NCBI RefSeq assembly: GCF_000972845.2 | Contig: NC_040016.1 | Coordinates: 8,576,701 to 8,640,700, forward strand | Source: Larimichthys crocea | Taxonomy: Eukaryota; Chordata; Actinopteri; Sciaenidae | Direction: 5' to 3' | DNA length: 64,000 bases | In this document: piece by piece, positions 1-12,000 of the stretch | Numbering within the stretch: the first letter of the stretch is position 1 | Layout of the letters: the number at the start of each line of letters is the position of its first letter | Notes under the pieces: generated by a model | Told to the model about the DNA's origin: nothing | What the model saw: only the letters and a program-made list of their open reading frames with translations | Database searches by the model: none | Position numbers and translations under genes: made by a program

Positions 1-119
1 TGAAGACACAGCTCGACTCTGCAAAGCTACATGTGCTGCAGAATGTATTGTAGCAACCAACCGTGAGCTGCTTCTTGTGGCAAATGCCCGTTTCAGTCAG
101 GTTTGAAAGAAAATCAAAC

Positions 120-745
120 CGGTTTACGCTCAGACCTCAGTCTGTCCTTGCTGGTTTGAATTACCTGAGATTGTAAATAAGAAACCACTAAACCTGCCTT
201 AATAAGGCTTTAAACGCTCTTTAAACACAGTGCTGATGTACAGCATTGTTCAAGGGATCTTTAACTGTAACATAAATAACAGTGCTGCTCAAAAATACAC
301 TGCTCAAAAAAAATGGTGTTAATTGTTCCCGAGAAACAAAAAACCCTTGAATAAGGAAGACTGGATTCAAAGTATCAAAGTTGGATTTATTATTCTTGTA
401 GAAGAAGGAGCGTTTAACAGTGCAACACACTAAAAGGGGTTACAGAGAAAAGGCTCCTCGAGGAGCTCTAACTGTTGGTTCTCATGCATCTTTTTTTAAA
501 ATGGGCTGTATCGGACACCTCCCTACTGATACAGATAATATAACATTCCTTTTTTTTGGTTTTCTGCCCAGTAATGAGCATTTTGATTCATGTCCAAATG
601 GTACTCCCATAGCCTGTCTCTCCTGTTCTTGTACTGTTTGTTTCTATTTATCTCTCCCTGCCAGCCTCAGTAAACACAGGCAAAGACAGGACACACAGAC
701 ACAGACACTATATGAATTAAAACACCTGATCACACCAGTATAATC
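120..745 (-). repeat. Dispersed repeat, copy A (inverted relative to copies B-D)
   Basis: Read on the minus strand, this stretch matches 3361-3790, 13320-13800 and parts of 15055-15345. Shared landmarks are the palindrome-like agctcctcgaggagcc, an AATAAA-containing tract, the phrase tttgatactttgaatcca, and a terminal tttttgagcagcactg also seen as the right end of the Tc1-like element at 12383-13706. It has no coding potential and lies in intron 1 of the left-edge gene. Confidence 0.75.
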
Positions 746-846
746 CTAATTTTTTTGTAACAGATGCGATAGAAGTCAAATGTTACATGCATATTTAAGA
801 CAGGTCCATGGTGGAGCTTCACTTTTCAAGTACCTATCTTTTCAAG

Positions 847-902
<56 letters not shown>

Positions 903-1425
903 CAGATGCGTTTGAAGTCAAATGTTACATGCATATTTAAGACAAGTCTATGGTGGAGCTTCACTTTTTTAAGTTTCCAGAGTTTAAAAAAAACATCACG
1001 TGAAGCCTGAGCTATTTTGTGTGAGTTGTGTCAGAAGCCAAATGCAATTCATCTTTTTTTGTTATTTTTTTGGACACATAATGCATCGTGCACCTAATTT
1101 TTTGTAACAGATGCGAAAGAAGTCAAATGATACATGCATATTTAAGACAAGTCCATGGTGGAGCTTCACTTTTCAAGTACCTATCTTTTCAAGTATCTAT
1201 CTATCTATCTATCTATCTATCTCTTTCTTTCTTTCTTTACAAATGCGTTTGAAGTCAAATGTTACATGCATATTTAAGACAAGTCTATGGTGGAGCTTCA
1301 CTTTTTTAAGTTTCCAGAGTTTAAAAACATCACGTGAAATCTGAGCTATTTTGTGTGAGTTGTGTCAGAAGCCAAATGCAATTCATCTTTTTCTTTTTTC
1401 TTTTGGACACATTATGCATCGTGCA
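744..1425. repeat. Tandem duplication (about 349-bp unit, two copies) in intron 1 of the left-edge gene
   Basis: The segment starting at 744 (cctaatttttttgtaacaga) recurs at 1093 in the same order and orientation. Copy A is about 744-1092 and copy B about 1093-1425. Each copy contains a CTAT microsatellite (about 846-891 and 1196-1222) flanked by two near-identical halves, so there is also an internal duplication. The array abuts the splice donor of the exon at 1441. Confidence 0.85.
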
Positions 1426-1440
1426 GCGTTGTGGACGCAC

Positions 1441-1654
1441 CTGTGTGGTGAGGGTGGTTGAGGTTGAAGAGAGCAGACCTCTCCTTCTTCCAGACCTGGT
1501 CCTCCTCGGCTTGCTCATGCGGTCTGTCCGGGCTGGTGGCCTGCTGCGCTGGCACAGACCTCTCAAACCACACTTGCCGCAGAAACACGTACAGCGTGAA
1601 GGTCCCCACCACGAAGCCCGCATAGAAGGAGAACCTGGATCCGAGGGCCTTCAT
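1441..1654 (-). CDS. First coding exon of a type II membrane protein, possibly C1GALT1-like (partial gene)
   Basis: The ATG at 1654 opens a 214-base coding exon of 71 codons plus one base. It ends at a good splice donor (CAG|GTGCGT) at 1441. The predicted start MKALGSRFSF leads into a hydrophobic segment at about residues 8-25 (FYAGFVVGTFTLYVFLRQVW), followed by a polar stem ending FNLNHPHHTG. That is the layout of a Golgi type II glycosyltransferase: short cytosolic tail, signal anchor, stem. The anchor followed by a His-rich stem reminds me of core-1 galactosyltransferase (C1GALT1), but no catalytic sequence is present, so the identity is a guess. The rest of the gene must lie beyond the left edge. 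An in-frame GTG 12 bases upstream is ignored in favour of the ATG. The intron just after the donor is duplicated several times locally. Confidence 0.55.
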
Positions 1655-2350
1655 GCTTTGTCTCACTCGGTTTGGTCGTTCAACTCGGTAGGTGCTTGAA
1701 TCAAGAGACGCGACAGTGTCGAGCTGTTAACTTCAAGTACCCCCCTCTCTCTTTCTGTGTGTCATGACAAAACTGTTAAGTGTCACTCCCCGTTTTAAAG
1801 GTGTGGTTTACTCACCAGCTGCTTCGCAGACACCATAGCAGCTTGTTTGCACAGCGGCTACTTCATCACAACATCTGGAAACATCTTTGAAACTTTTAAA
1901 CTCTTTGAGTCGAGCTGACCACGACGAGCTCCTCCGGACACTAACTTAGCTCCCGGCTAGCCGCACCAAAATAAAAAATAAAATAAAAAAAGACGTCGTT
2001 ATAAAAAATATACATGTATATATCGAGGGTGTAAACCGAAATTTAAACTAAATAAATCACCGGAATATTAAATATTTATAAAGTGTGTTTAACAGCTGTC
2101 TCCCGGCCTACGTGTTGAGACAAACGGCTAACTGTAGCTCCCGTTATTTGACGGTTAACTTCGTTTCCTGTCGCTAACGGAAACAGCCGAGCAGCTAACT
2201 GACCGTTCACACGGATAAACCCGAAACTGTTGAATTAAAATAAAAACAAACAGACTAAAAACTAAAAAAACGCTGATATAAAACTGAGACACAGCGCTGC
2301 GTGAACTACCGCACACCTAAACTTATGACTGCAGGCTTCCCCCCCGAAAA
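1655..2350 (-). promoter_or_regulatory. Probable 5' UTR and promoter region of the left-edge gene
   Basis: The sequence upstream of the ATG at 1654 is unique-looking, relatively CpG-rich for this window, and free of the repeats on either side. There is a possible donor-like sequence (GTAGGT) near 1690 on the plus strand, but no transcription start can be fixed. The assignment rests on position only. Confidence 0.3.
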
Positions 2351-2440
2351 AAAACAGCCACTTCCGGTGAAGTTTTTCAAAATAAAAAGCTCAAAGAAGA
2401 AGCCCAGCAGAATATGATTAAAGGTCCATGTTATAGAAAT

Positions 2441-2515
2441 TAGGATTATACTGAGTGTAATCAGGTGTTTTAATTCATATAGTGTGTGTGTGTGTGTGTG
2501 TATCCTGTCTTTTGC
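2441..2515 (+). repeat. Short fragment of the same dispersed repeat with a TG microsatellite
   Basis: The stretch beginning attaggattatactgagtgt and running into a TG repeat (about 2481-2502) matches the start of the copies near 3361 and, inverted, near 745. Confidence 0.6.
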
Positions 2516-3030
2516 ATATATTGAAGATCATCAAGAAGGCTGGCTCTGTTCTTGGACAGGCTGTCGAAGGGACAGATACAGGAAATCTTTCCTGCCACAT
2601 GCCATCACACTGTATAATGACAGCTAGGTCATAATTTACAATTTACAGTCACTTCACATTTCTCCTTACTTTGCACAAATCAACACTGCCAATTTGCTGT
2701 ATATACCTCTGTACAATATATTTTATTCACTATTGCTATTTTATTATGTATAGTTTGCTCTTATATTTTTATTCTTATGTTGATGATCACCTGCACCTGA
2801 TCATGTTGTAGTCTCCTGTACATGTCTGTTTCTGTTTTGTTTTCTGTAATACTTATGTTCTACCCTAGTACTTGTCTAGCAAATCTGCACATTCGTAAAC
2901 CTGCACATTATACTGTAGTACTTTTTGTAAATATGTACACTTGTGTTTCCCTCCTTGGTTTCTATTTTTCGCTGCTGTAATAAGTGAATTTTCCCGGTGT
3001 GGGATCAATAAAGTATTATCTTATCTTATG
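2515..3030 (+). mobile_element. 3' end of a non-LTR retrotransposon (LINE)
   Basis: The end of a reverse-transcriptase open reading frame is recognisable: RYRKSFLPHAITLYNDS followed by TAG at 2625-2627. An A/T-rich 3' UTR follows, ending gggatcaataaagt and then ATCTT-type microsatellite units. This is the usual tail of CR1/L2/Rex-type LINEs in fish. The upstream coding part (KKAGSVLGQ, near 2533) is in another frame, so the copy is truncated and decayed. Confidence 0.75.
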
Positions 3031-3089
3031 TTGTCTATTGTCACTGCTGCACTGTAATTTCCCAGCTTGGGAGAGAGAGAGAGAGAAAG

Positions 3090-3420
3090 TCAGTCAGTCT
3101 ATGCTGGGTCTGCTCTCTTCAACCTCAACCAACCTCACCATACAGGTGTGTCCACATGCTGCATGTGTGTCCGAAAAGACGCTCAGTTTTTAAATTGCAT
3201 TTGGCTTGTGACACTCGCACAAATAGCTCAGACTTCACGTGATGTTTTTAACTCTTGAAACTTGAAAAGTGTACGAGTATTAAGAGTGAAGAGTGAAGCT
3301 CAACTTAAGTCTTGCAGTTTTAAATACGCATGCTTAAGAGACTTCTATCACGTCTGTTATAAAAATTAGGATTATGCTGCGTGTAATCAAGTGTTTTAAT
3401 TCATATAGTGTGTGTGTATC
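3090..3420 (+). pseudogene. Inverted copy of the end of the left-edge gene's first exon plus its splice donor and intron start
   Basis: On the plus strand this reads SALFNLNQPHHTG and continues into a GTGTGT donor-like sequence. Its intron matches the minus-strand sequence leftward from about 1480 to 1310 (for example ttgcatttggctt and acttcacgtgatgttttta). It therefore includes intron sequence and is a segmental, not a processed, duplicate. Only the 3' end of the exon is copied, so it is not functional on its own. Confidence 0.75.
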
Positions 3421-3790
3421 CTGTCTTTTGCATGTCTCGTGCACCTCCCTTATATTGGGCCTGTGTTTACTGAGGCTGGCAGGGAGAGATAATTATAAAT
3501 CAACAGTACAAGAACAGGAGAGACAGGCTATGGGAGTACCATTTGGATATGAATCATAATGCTCATTACTGGGCAGAAAACCAAAAAAAAAGGAATGTTA
3601 TGATATTATTTGTATCAGTCTGGAGGTGTCCAAGACAGCCCATTTTAAAAAAATGTATAAGAACCAACTGTTAGAGCTCCTCGAGGAGCCTTTTCTCTGT
3701 AACCCCTTTTTAGTGTGTTGCACTGTTAAATGCTCCTTCTTCTACAAGAATAATAAATCCAACTTAAACTTTGATACTTTGAATCCAGGA
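3361..3790 (+). repeat. Dispersed repeat, copy B
   Basis: Matches copy A (120-745) in inverse orientation over most of its length, and copy C (13320-13660) directly. It stops near tttgaatccagg at 3780-3789, losing the end seen in copies A and C. Together with 3090-3420 it forms the right arm of a large inverted duplication around the left-edge gene's first exon. Confidence 0.75.
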
Positions 3791-4249
3791 AAAGGACACA
3801 TGAACATTTTATGGGCAGAAGGAACAGGGCCGAGCAGTCACTTCGTCCGACAGTATGAGTGAGTGGATGAATGGATCCCGGAATCAGGTTTAAAAGGTCC
3901 AGGGTCAGTTAGTGAGTGTCTGCATGTGTCTCCGCTTCTGTTTTACATCCACTAACGTCTTTCTTGAGGTACCACACAGATTAGTGAATCAAGGCATGCT
4001 TTGCTGTTGTAACCACAAAGACACGTCCAGACACACCAAAACACACAGTTCAACAGCTCAACATGAGCTTTGTGATAGAGTTAAGCCCACAGATTGCTGA
4101 CAGACATACTTATGTCACTTTGTAATCCCGGGCTCAAACAAAAGGGTGGAACCATCTACAGGTGCATCTATACAGGTGCATGTATATTCTGCTTATACAG
4201 TTCATACTATTTATATCTCCAGACTTTTCTATTCCCGGATGTCTTTTAG

Positions 4250-4380
4250 CTTGTATAATATATATTATATATATATATATAGAGTAATATATATGTATAT
4301 TAGATATATATATAATATAGATATATATATAATAGAGATATATATATATATATATAGATATAGATATATAATTTTTTTTT
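4250..4380. repeat. AT-rich microsatellite and T tract
   Basis: Imperfect TA/TATAGA repeats are followed by a run of about 20 T residues. Open frames through it are low-complexity artefacts. Confidence 0.8.
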
Positions 4381-4429
4381 TTTTTTTTTTTTCATATTTT
4401 ATTTTATATATATTTTTACATCTTTACTT

Positions 4430-4550
4430 ATATTTTGTATTTTATCTTTCATGTTTAGTGCCGTTTGGACAGAGAGAAACGCAATTTCAATTCTCTGTAT
4501 GTCTTGTACATATTGCAGTATTGACAATAAAGCCGACTTGAACTTGAATA
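4430..4550 (+). mobile_element. 3' tail of a LINE-type retroelement
   Basis: The ending gcagtattgacaataaagcc followed by gacttgaacttgaa is a commonly met 3' terminus of fish LINEs. No coding part remains. Confidence 0.55.
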
Positions 4551-4569
4551 ATAATAAACAAACTTTTCC

Positions 4570-4651
4570 TATGATTTTTGAAACGCACCTGTATTATTTC
4601 AGAAGTGAAATATGATTTTTGAAACGCACCTGTATTATTTCAGAAGTGAAA
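4570..4651. repeat. 41-bp tandem duplication
   Basis: The unit starting tatgatttttgaaacgcacc at 4570 repeats almost exactly from 4611. There are two copies. Confidence 0.9.
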
Positions 4652-5960
4652 TTCAGTTGGCTAATTATATAATTAATGTAATTACACATCCACAATACCA
4701 ACTCTGGACACTGTCTTCTTTAGAAACCAATGCCTCAATCGTGTGTCTGACAGAGTTTGTAGATGTCCCACAGTGAAATTAAGTTTCATACACACGATTA
4801 ATTAGTCACAAATTTTTAACATGTTTACTCAGGTAACTCAAGTCCTTCTTAATTTGTGCCAATTTACAACAAATTAATTCAAAAAAACATATTTATGCAA
4901 TAATTATGTACATGTTGAGCTGTGGCCACAATTATTCACAAACTGTACAAATTCAGCCCTTTTACCTGTGAAGGATCCTTAGAAAAGTTTTGGTACACGG
5001 AATCTGATTGACGTTGTAGCTTCCTTTGTCGCAAACTTCAGGTAAATTAAACATGGGGGAAGCTCTTGTGAGAAACAAAAGTACACACTTTATAGATCCA
5101 TCTTCCTATATTCTTTTGAATCCCTTTAAAAAGTACGACAACCGAAAGGGAAAACAAAATATGTGTAGAACAGTGTTAAAATTAGGAGTTTACACAAACT
5201 TTTCTAAAAAAAATAAAATAAAGTGCCACAGCATGTGTGCAAACACGTCTGTAATCTACAGTTGTGTTTACTGACGAATCTTATCATCAAACGCAGTGTG
5301 TGAGACATTGTGGGGACTGAAATGTGGACCTTCGGGTATTTGCCCTTTGTTATTCCGTATGCAGACACAATCATACTTTTGAGTAAACAGTAAATTAAAC
5401 AACCTGCACAAATCCTTGTCCAGTCTGTTGAGGCATGCACAGTTCCCCCCCAGCTGTGTCACTTCAATGTTAGGACTTGTTTGTATAAGACAAATGCACC
5501 AGTAAGTAATAATTTAACTATGGACACAGTGTGCTGCTGACAAACCTCGGAACTAGGTTCAAACATTCAGTAAAATTCACTGAAATACTAATGAAAAAAA
5601 AACAAAACAAAAAAAAAGGTACATATTGTACGTCACGCGGCTGCTCTAGCCATCTATCAAAACAGAATCCCATCAAAAAGGGGAAAAATGCATAACTGCA
5701 CTTGCTCAAGTACAGCTGAGGTGTTGCCGTTTCATCGTTGCAACACGACCGATGCCTACTAAAGACACATATTGCCTATTAAAGACACACAAAGACACAT
5801 CTGAATGTGCAAACAGGTGAGTCAATATTATCTGCCAGGCTTAATAGCAGTAATTTAATCATGTGGGCTCTTATTCAAATTTGCAGGCTGCACTTTTGAG
5901 TCCCTCACCCTGCCGGTCTCCACAGGAGTTCATTGTCATGAAAACGTGTACAGGGTGAGT
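4652..5960. other. Intergenic region and 3' UTR side of os9
   Basis: AT-rich sequence without convincing coding exons. The part next to 5960 must include the os9 3' UTR (minus strand). An ATTAAA variant poly(A) signal on the minus strand lies near 5853, but I cannot fix the end of the transcript. Confidence 0.4.
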
Positions 5961-8900
5961 TCATATGTCCACATCGTCTGAGTCAGAGGTGCTGGACGAC
6001 TGGGATTCTTCCTGGGACTCTCCCCATACAAACCTATAGTTGTTCTCCAACTCCTGTTGCCTCTTTTGTTCTTTGTCAACCTCTTCTGTGCCTCCAGTCT
6101 GTAGGACGAAACAAAAAAGGGATGGATTTAAAAAACAACCACACACTTTCCAATCAAATGTTTGTCTTGTTGTTGCTGAATGCCAATAACAGAACATGCA
6201 GACACATGTTTCATACACATGATATTCATGTTTTCTAGACGGGAAAGAGAAAAGCAACCCAGATCCTGACACATCTTGTCTTGTAGTCAATATAGTTGGT
6301 AGACAATAATCACACTCATTGAAAAGTGTTATATAGCATGCCTGCTTCTCTTCCTTGCAGGTTGATGTTTAACCTCATAAAAAAATTTTTTTTATGATGG
6401 TAGAGGAATGTGTCTTGGCAGTACAATAAAACCACGTGAGAAGAAACCTTGTGAACACAGCGTCATTACTTCTTCCCATAGATATATGACAGATTGGATC
6501 TTGAAACATGAAATCAAATGAGATGTTTTAGTAAATGAAGCTCATGCATTTTATAATCTAATATCAAGTACATCTTTTGTTATTATACTAAAGCAAACTT
6601 AACAAATATTAAAATATATTTAGTTTTGTATATATTTAAGATCAGTTATTTTTTCCCCCTGAAGCAACATTTATGGGAAATACATATTTAACTTAATTAA
6701 ATGAGGGAGATTTATACCACCGTCTTATCTGTTAATATCAAATGTTAAATATGAACCTGAAGCCAGCAACCAAGCCAGCCGACTGTTGACTATAGCTTCA
6801 TATTTAATAGACAGACATGAGTGTCATCAATTTTCTCATCTAACTCTCCACAATGTGTAAATATAAATTTAGTTCAGTTCTTAAATTACACATTTATACA
6901 AGAACAACAGCGCTCTCTGCTCTCCACAGGCTGAAATGAGTCACTAAGCAAAGTCTACAGCACGCAGCAGCAACAAAGTGTAACAGTGAATCACTTCTTA
7001 AATTACCAGGAGATTAATGAGGAGCTCCCTGAAGGACTTTGTATCCTCTTCAGTCAGCCACTGATCACCTGCCTCCTCTGCGTTTTTCCGTGTCAAGATC
7101 TTCACCTCAATTTTACCTAAATAGAACAAACAGGGGAAAAGGCACGCTTGCCCGATTAAATACATGTAAGAAAACTGTCCCGGTAAAACACGTTAAAAAC
7201 AACAAACAGTCGGAATGAAGAATGGTAAGAGCACAACAGGGGATGAACAAGAAAGACATGGACGACACACCTTTCGTCTGCCTTAGTTGTTAAAATAAGC
7301 TTCAGCTAACTGCTGTCAAGAGTTTTTTTTTTTTGCTACAATGATCTTTAATTTGTCAATTCTGTTAAATAAAAATGACTAATTGAATGAATCCCTGGTC
7401 TAAAGTTCAGCTACTAATTTTGGTCAAAGCATATTTAGGAAACTCTTTATACTACTGGCACTATTGTGCCATCTGTTAAACAACTAAACGTTGGAAAAAT
7501 CTGAAAGTTGTATGTGTTTTGACAGAGATGAGAAGAGAAGCACAGAACTACTATATGCTCAAGATCACAGATGGAAGAGAGAAAAGGCCGTGAGTGTTTC
7601 GGGCACTCCCCCCTCATACCTTCTGCCTTCAGTCCTGCTTTCTCTAGCTGTTCTTTAACCACGTCCTTTATGTGCTGCCACTCGGGGTCTCCTTCGCCCA
7701 TCTCCTGAACTTTGACCTCCCCATCAGGGCTGCTGCCCGTCTTATACTTAGTAATTTTGATCTTAACATGGTCGTCAGCCGCTTGGTCTGGGTTGACGAG
7801 ACAAAAGAGGGACAAACAACACAGTTCACCTCAAAAATAACCAATCAGCAGGGCCACAGGATGGAGGAGGCCAAGAATGTGTGAGTATTACATTTGTGCA
7901 TTGTCATGGACTTCAATTACGCGAAGCTCGACATAATTACATCAATGGCAGCGGAGGAAAGGCTACTTAAACTGCAATCTGAAAACATGAATTCTCTGGA
8001 TTTTTGCATCAAACTAACTCCATGTGTGGATCTAATCTGAGATGAAAGATGTCACAACAAACATCCACTGTACGTATGGATGAAATATGACGATGATGGA
8101 GGCGGACACAGAGCGTACGGGTATGAACTGAGGGGTAGGCTGGCTGGTTACCTGGCTGCTTTGGAGCCAGGCTGGGGCTGCCCCTGGTCGGGTCACTGGC
8201 TCTTTGAACCCCCGCCGTTTCCTGCTCGGGGTCCTGGACGTCTTTGTCCTTGAAATGATCAAGTAGCTTGTCCAGTGTCGTCTCCAGTGTCTGTGTTGCT
8301 TGAGTGCGATCAAACTCCCCTTTCAGACCTTCGGTTTCTAATTCCTGCTGGGCCTACAACACAGACAGAAGCCAGTCTATTCATTTAGTTCATTGTGTCT
8401 AATCTGCATAATAACATTTGAATATATAGGATTGATATAGATGCATTTTTGTGTTTGAAACCTCATTTATGATGTTATCAAACTCCTTCTGCATTTCATC
8501 CTTTATTTCTTCAATCTTGTCTGAGGGCACTGTGAGGTCGGAGATCTCATCCTCAAACTCCTGCAGCAGGCGCTCATCTTCGTCTTTCTCTTCCTCAACG
8601 AGCTTCTCTGTTACTCTGTCGTTTTGTGGTTTCTCTCCCCGACTTTTGGCTTGGATTTGTGCTTTCTATGAACAAAACAAATGCTGCGTTCAACTGGAAT
8701 ACCCCATACATAAGGTGGAAAATAAAAAAATATCACAATAATCTTGGCAAGTGCCGACCTTCCTGTTGCTCTCTTTGAGATGCTGGACAAATTTCCTCAG
8801 GTCTGCTGGGTCAGTGATGATTTTAAAGTTGAATTTTTCAACTGAAACACATTCATTTAAAAAGAGGTCAAACACAAAAGAAAGAAACCATGATGTACTC

Positions 8901-8983
8901 CATAATGACTAACTAACTAAAACCCTGTGTTTCCTAAATCAGCTGTCAGTGACTAGAATGATCATAAACTGCATTGGTTTTCC

Positions 8984-9029
<46 letters not shown>

Positions 9030-12000
9030 CTGTGATAAGAAAGACAGGAGCAGAAAATTGCAGTACCTTCATCACCATCATCTATAACTTCATTGTCTGT
9101 AAGTGAATTATAGCCTTCATCTGCTGCCTGTGCGTGGGGGGGAAAAAAAGGTTAGAGGGAAAGTGACACCTACATTTACTGGATGTACGGATCTGGCATA
9201 ATACGTATATATAACAAGCTAGTAAAATTACACTTCTGGTGAATATATACAACCCTATATACTGTGAAGAAAAACAGTTAACAATGTAGTCTTTCGGTTT
9301 AAAACAAGTGCATTGCACTGTCCAGCTTGTCCGGTTAAAACAACTCAAACAGTCAGTCAATAGACTCCAGAGAAGCGTCTCTTCTTAAAATGCAAAACTG
9401 ACCCTAAGGCATATTTTTATACCTGATTCTCCTGTTGATCTGAGGAGGCTGTTTTTGAACTCCCTGGCTTTGTAACTCCCTCCCAGAAGTCAGAATCTTC
9501 TCCCTCCTCTGACCTGGCATCCCCAGAAACATCAGCAGTATCTGTTTCAAAATAAAAAGCAATAGGTGTCCACGTCACTCATGTTTTCATCTGACATGCC
9601 AACTTACTACAATGCTTTGAAGGTCATTTAAAAAAAAAACTGCACCTTTTCTGTCCGCCTGGTTCAGGTCATCACTTTGTGCAGGTGATGTGGCTTCTGC
9701 TGTCACTTCCACTGCTCCATCTGCCCCGTCATTACCAGCCAACATCTCATCAAGAGTCCTCAGCTCCTCTGAGATCTGCTCTACTTTACGCTTTGTATCC
9801 GCTGAGAACAGACAGAGAGAAAAGAAAAGAAAGATCATGTCACACATTTCCTATTGTTAAAATTAGACAAAGTAATGAAGCAAGATTTTCTGGAAATGCT
9901 GTATCACAGCGATCTTCTTTTTTTTTTAGTTAACTCACAGACTTGGGCCTTGACGTAATCCATATACTGTTGCGCACTTAGCGCAGGCTGGCACACGATA
10001 CCCTGGGGCTTGGCGGTGGATGGTGGCCGAAGGAATGGATGCTGGCAGGTACGACTGGTATGAACTGTCAGCACATAGCGGCACGACTGAGGCTCATCCA
10101 CTCGGGCGATGTAGTCACCCGAGCCTTCTTCACAAACAAACTGGAAATAATACAAGTAAAATTGTCTTGGTGTGTTTAAAAGGATCTGCTCTGGTTTCAA
10201 ATTTCTTTTTGGAATAAAACAAGACAAGCCCACATAGGCAGCATAGATTACAGATACATCAAATATCTCACCCGGACTTCAGTCTCTCTGGGACTTCCAT
10301 TTAGGTCACACTTGGAGCCATTCACATAGCTCTGACTGTGGTAGCGCTTCAGTCTGTGCTGTTTGGAGGCCTGGGAATTAAACAGAAAAAATGTTTTTCT
10401 TTTTTTTTTTTTTTTTGTAGCTTAAAGACTGACAGCTGTTTTTTTCTGTGCTGTGACAGATGAAACAAATAAATAAACGTAAAATAAATCACATAACAGA
10501 GAGAAAATTCATATAAATTCTGCTGTACACATAAAGTTAGATGGAAACGTATCCATGTGGAAGTGTTACATAAACACTAAGCACTCAACAGTCATGTTAT
10601 TATCAAGTTAAGACCATCAAGAATGATAAAAAAACCAAAAAAAAACAATGAATACTACAAAACTGAGGCAGCTTTACCTTTGCTGTTTCATTACTCCAAT
10701 CAAATTCAGATTCATAGTAACCGAGGAAGAGAATGTCTCCTTTGATTTCTGTGTCTGGGGAGAGAGAAACAACTTGTGTCAAAGTGGTTGCCATAAAAAA
10801 AAATGATGTAAAACTCAGAGGTGGGCTCTTACCTTCAAGGTGGTACTGTCTGATATGCTGACCATGACAGAACTCATACGTCCACCAGTCCTTCGTCTGC
10901 AGGAAACAGAGACAGCAAATGTCAATGACCGACACATCAACAGTACGACAGATCATCCTATCAGACGTCCACACGCTCAAAACAACTTGTACACACTTGA
11001 TGTGCTTTTGAACAAGTTATGCCCCAAAAGGAAGCCTTAAAACAACTTGTTGTCCACTTATTTGGTTGTTGATCGATGATTGGGATGATTGAAAAGTGGC
11101 ATGTCAGGACGCAGGCTAGTATGTGCGTGTCAAAAATGGAAAAGTCAAGGCGCATATTAAGAGTCCAGACAACAGAAAATGAAATCACAAGCAGCTGTTG
11201 ACTCAAAACAAGCTCCTGTTTATTTTTTGCTTTCACACTAAACTAATATTTTTTAACCATAACCTGTTTCTGATGATTAAACAGCAGTATCTGGTTGTTC
11301 TAATCTACTTTCTTAATCTGAGTGTAACAGCAGGAACAAATGCAGGCTGCATTTAGTTCCTGTTATAATCATACTACATTGTTTCCCCCCGAGGAAATGA
11401 TTTAGCGGAGATGCTCTTGATGCAAATCATTTCATGCTCAATTTAGTTAGTGAGTGTATTTGGAGTGTAGGAGGAAGATTCAAGGCTCGAACCAGCAGCC
11501 TTCTTGCTGTGAGGCGACAGTGATAATCACTGCACCACTGTGCCACTTATAGCCCTATACAACTATGTAATAATCCATATTATGGCAAGGACCACTCATC
11601 TAAGTAAAGAAAAATCAGGGAGAGGGAGACCAAGAAGAAGAAGTAGAAGAGATGTGCTTGGACCAAAAAACACAAAGAATTGACACTGGACTAGTGGAAA
11701 CTTGTACTTTGGCATAATGAGTCATACTAAGCCACATACATCATTCACATCAAATGTGACCAGATGAATGTGTTTTTAGTGCAATCGTGTATTTGGCTGC
11801 TTGAATCCAAAATACATTTTAGCAACAGGTGCAGTCAGTGTGACACAGTCTGCATTAAAAACAGCTTTACCTTGGATGGATACACGGTTGAATATTTTCT
11901 AAACAGCATATGTATTTGACTATTGGATCATCTAGTGAACTAACCTTCACTAGACACTGGGCGTCGTGCATTGGACTGAGTAGGTCTGGTATGTCAGGCC

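Noticed and set aside
1412..1440. Continuation of the left-edge exon past 1441 to a stop
   Set aside because: A consensus donor at 1441 and the loss of protein-like composition after it indicate intron sequence.
4146..4541. 131-residue open frame through a Tyr/Ile-rich stretch
   Set aside because: It is a translation of the TA/TATAGA microsatellite and T tract followed by a LINE tail.
8032..8313. Arg-rich open frame on the minus strand
   Set aside because: It is an alternative frame of os9 exon 8152-8353. The correct frame gives the acidic sequence expected for OS-9.
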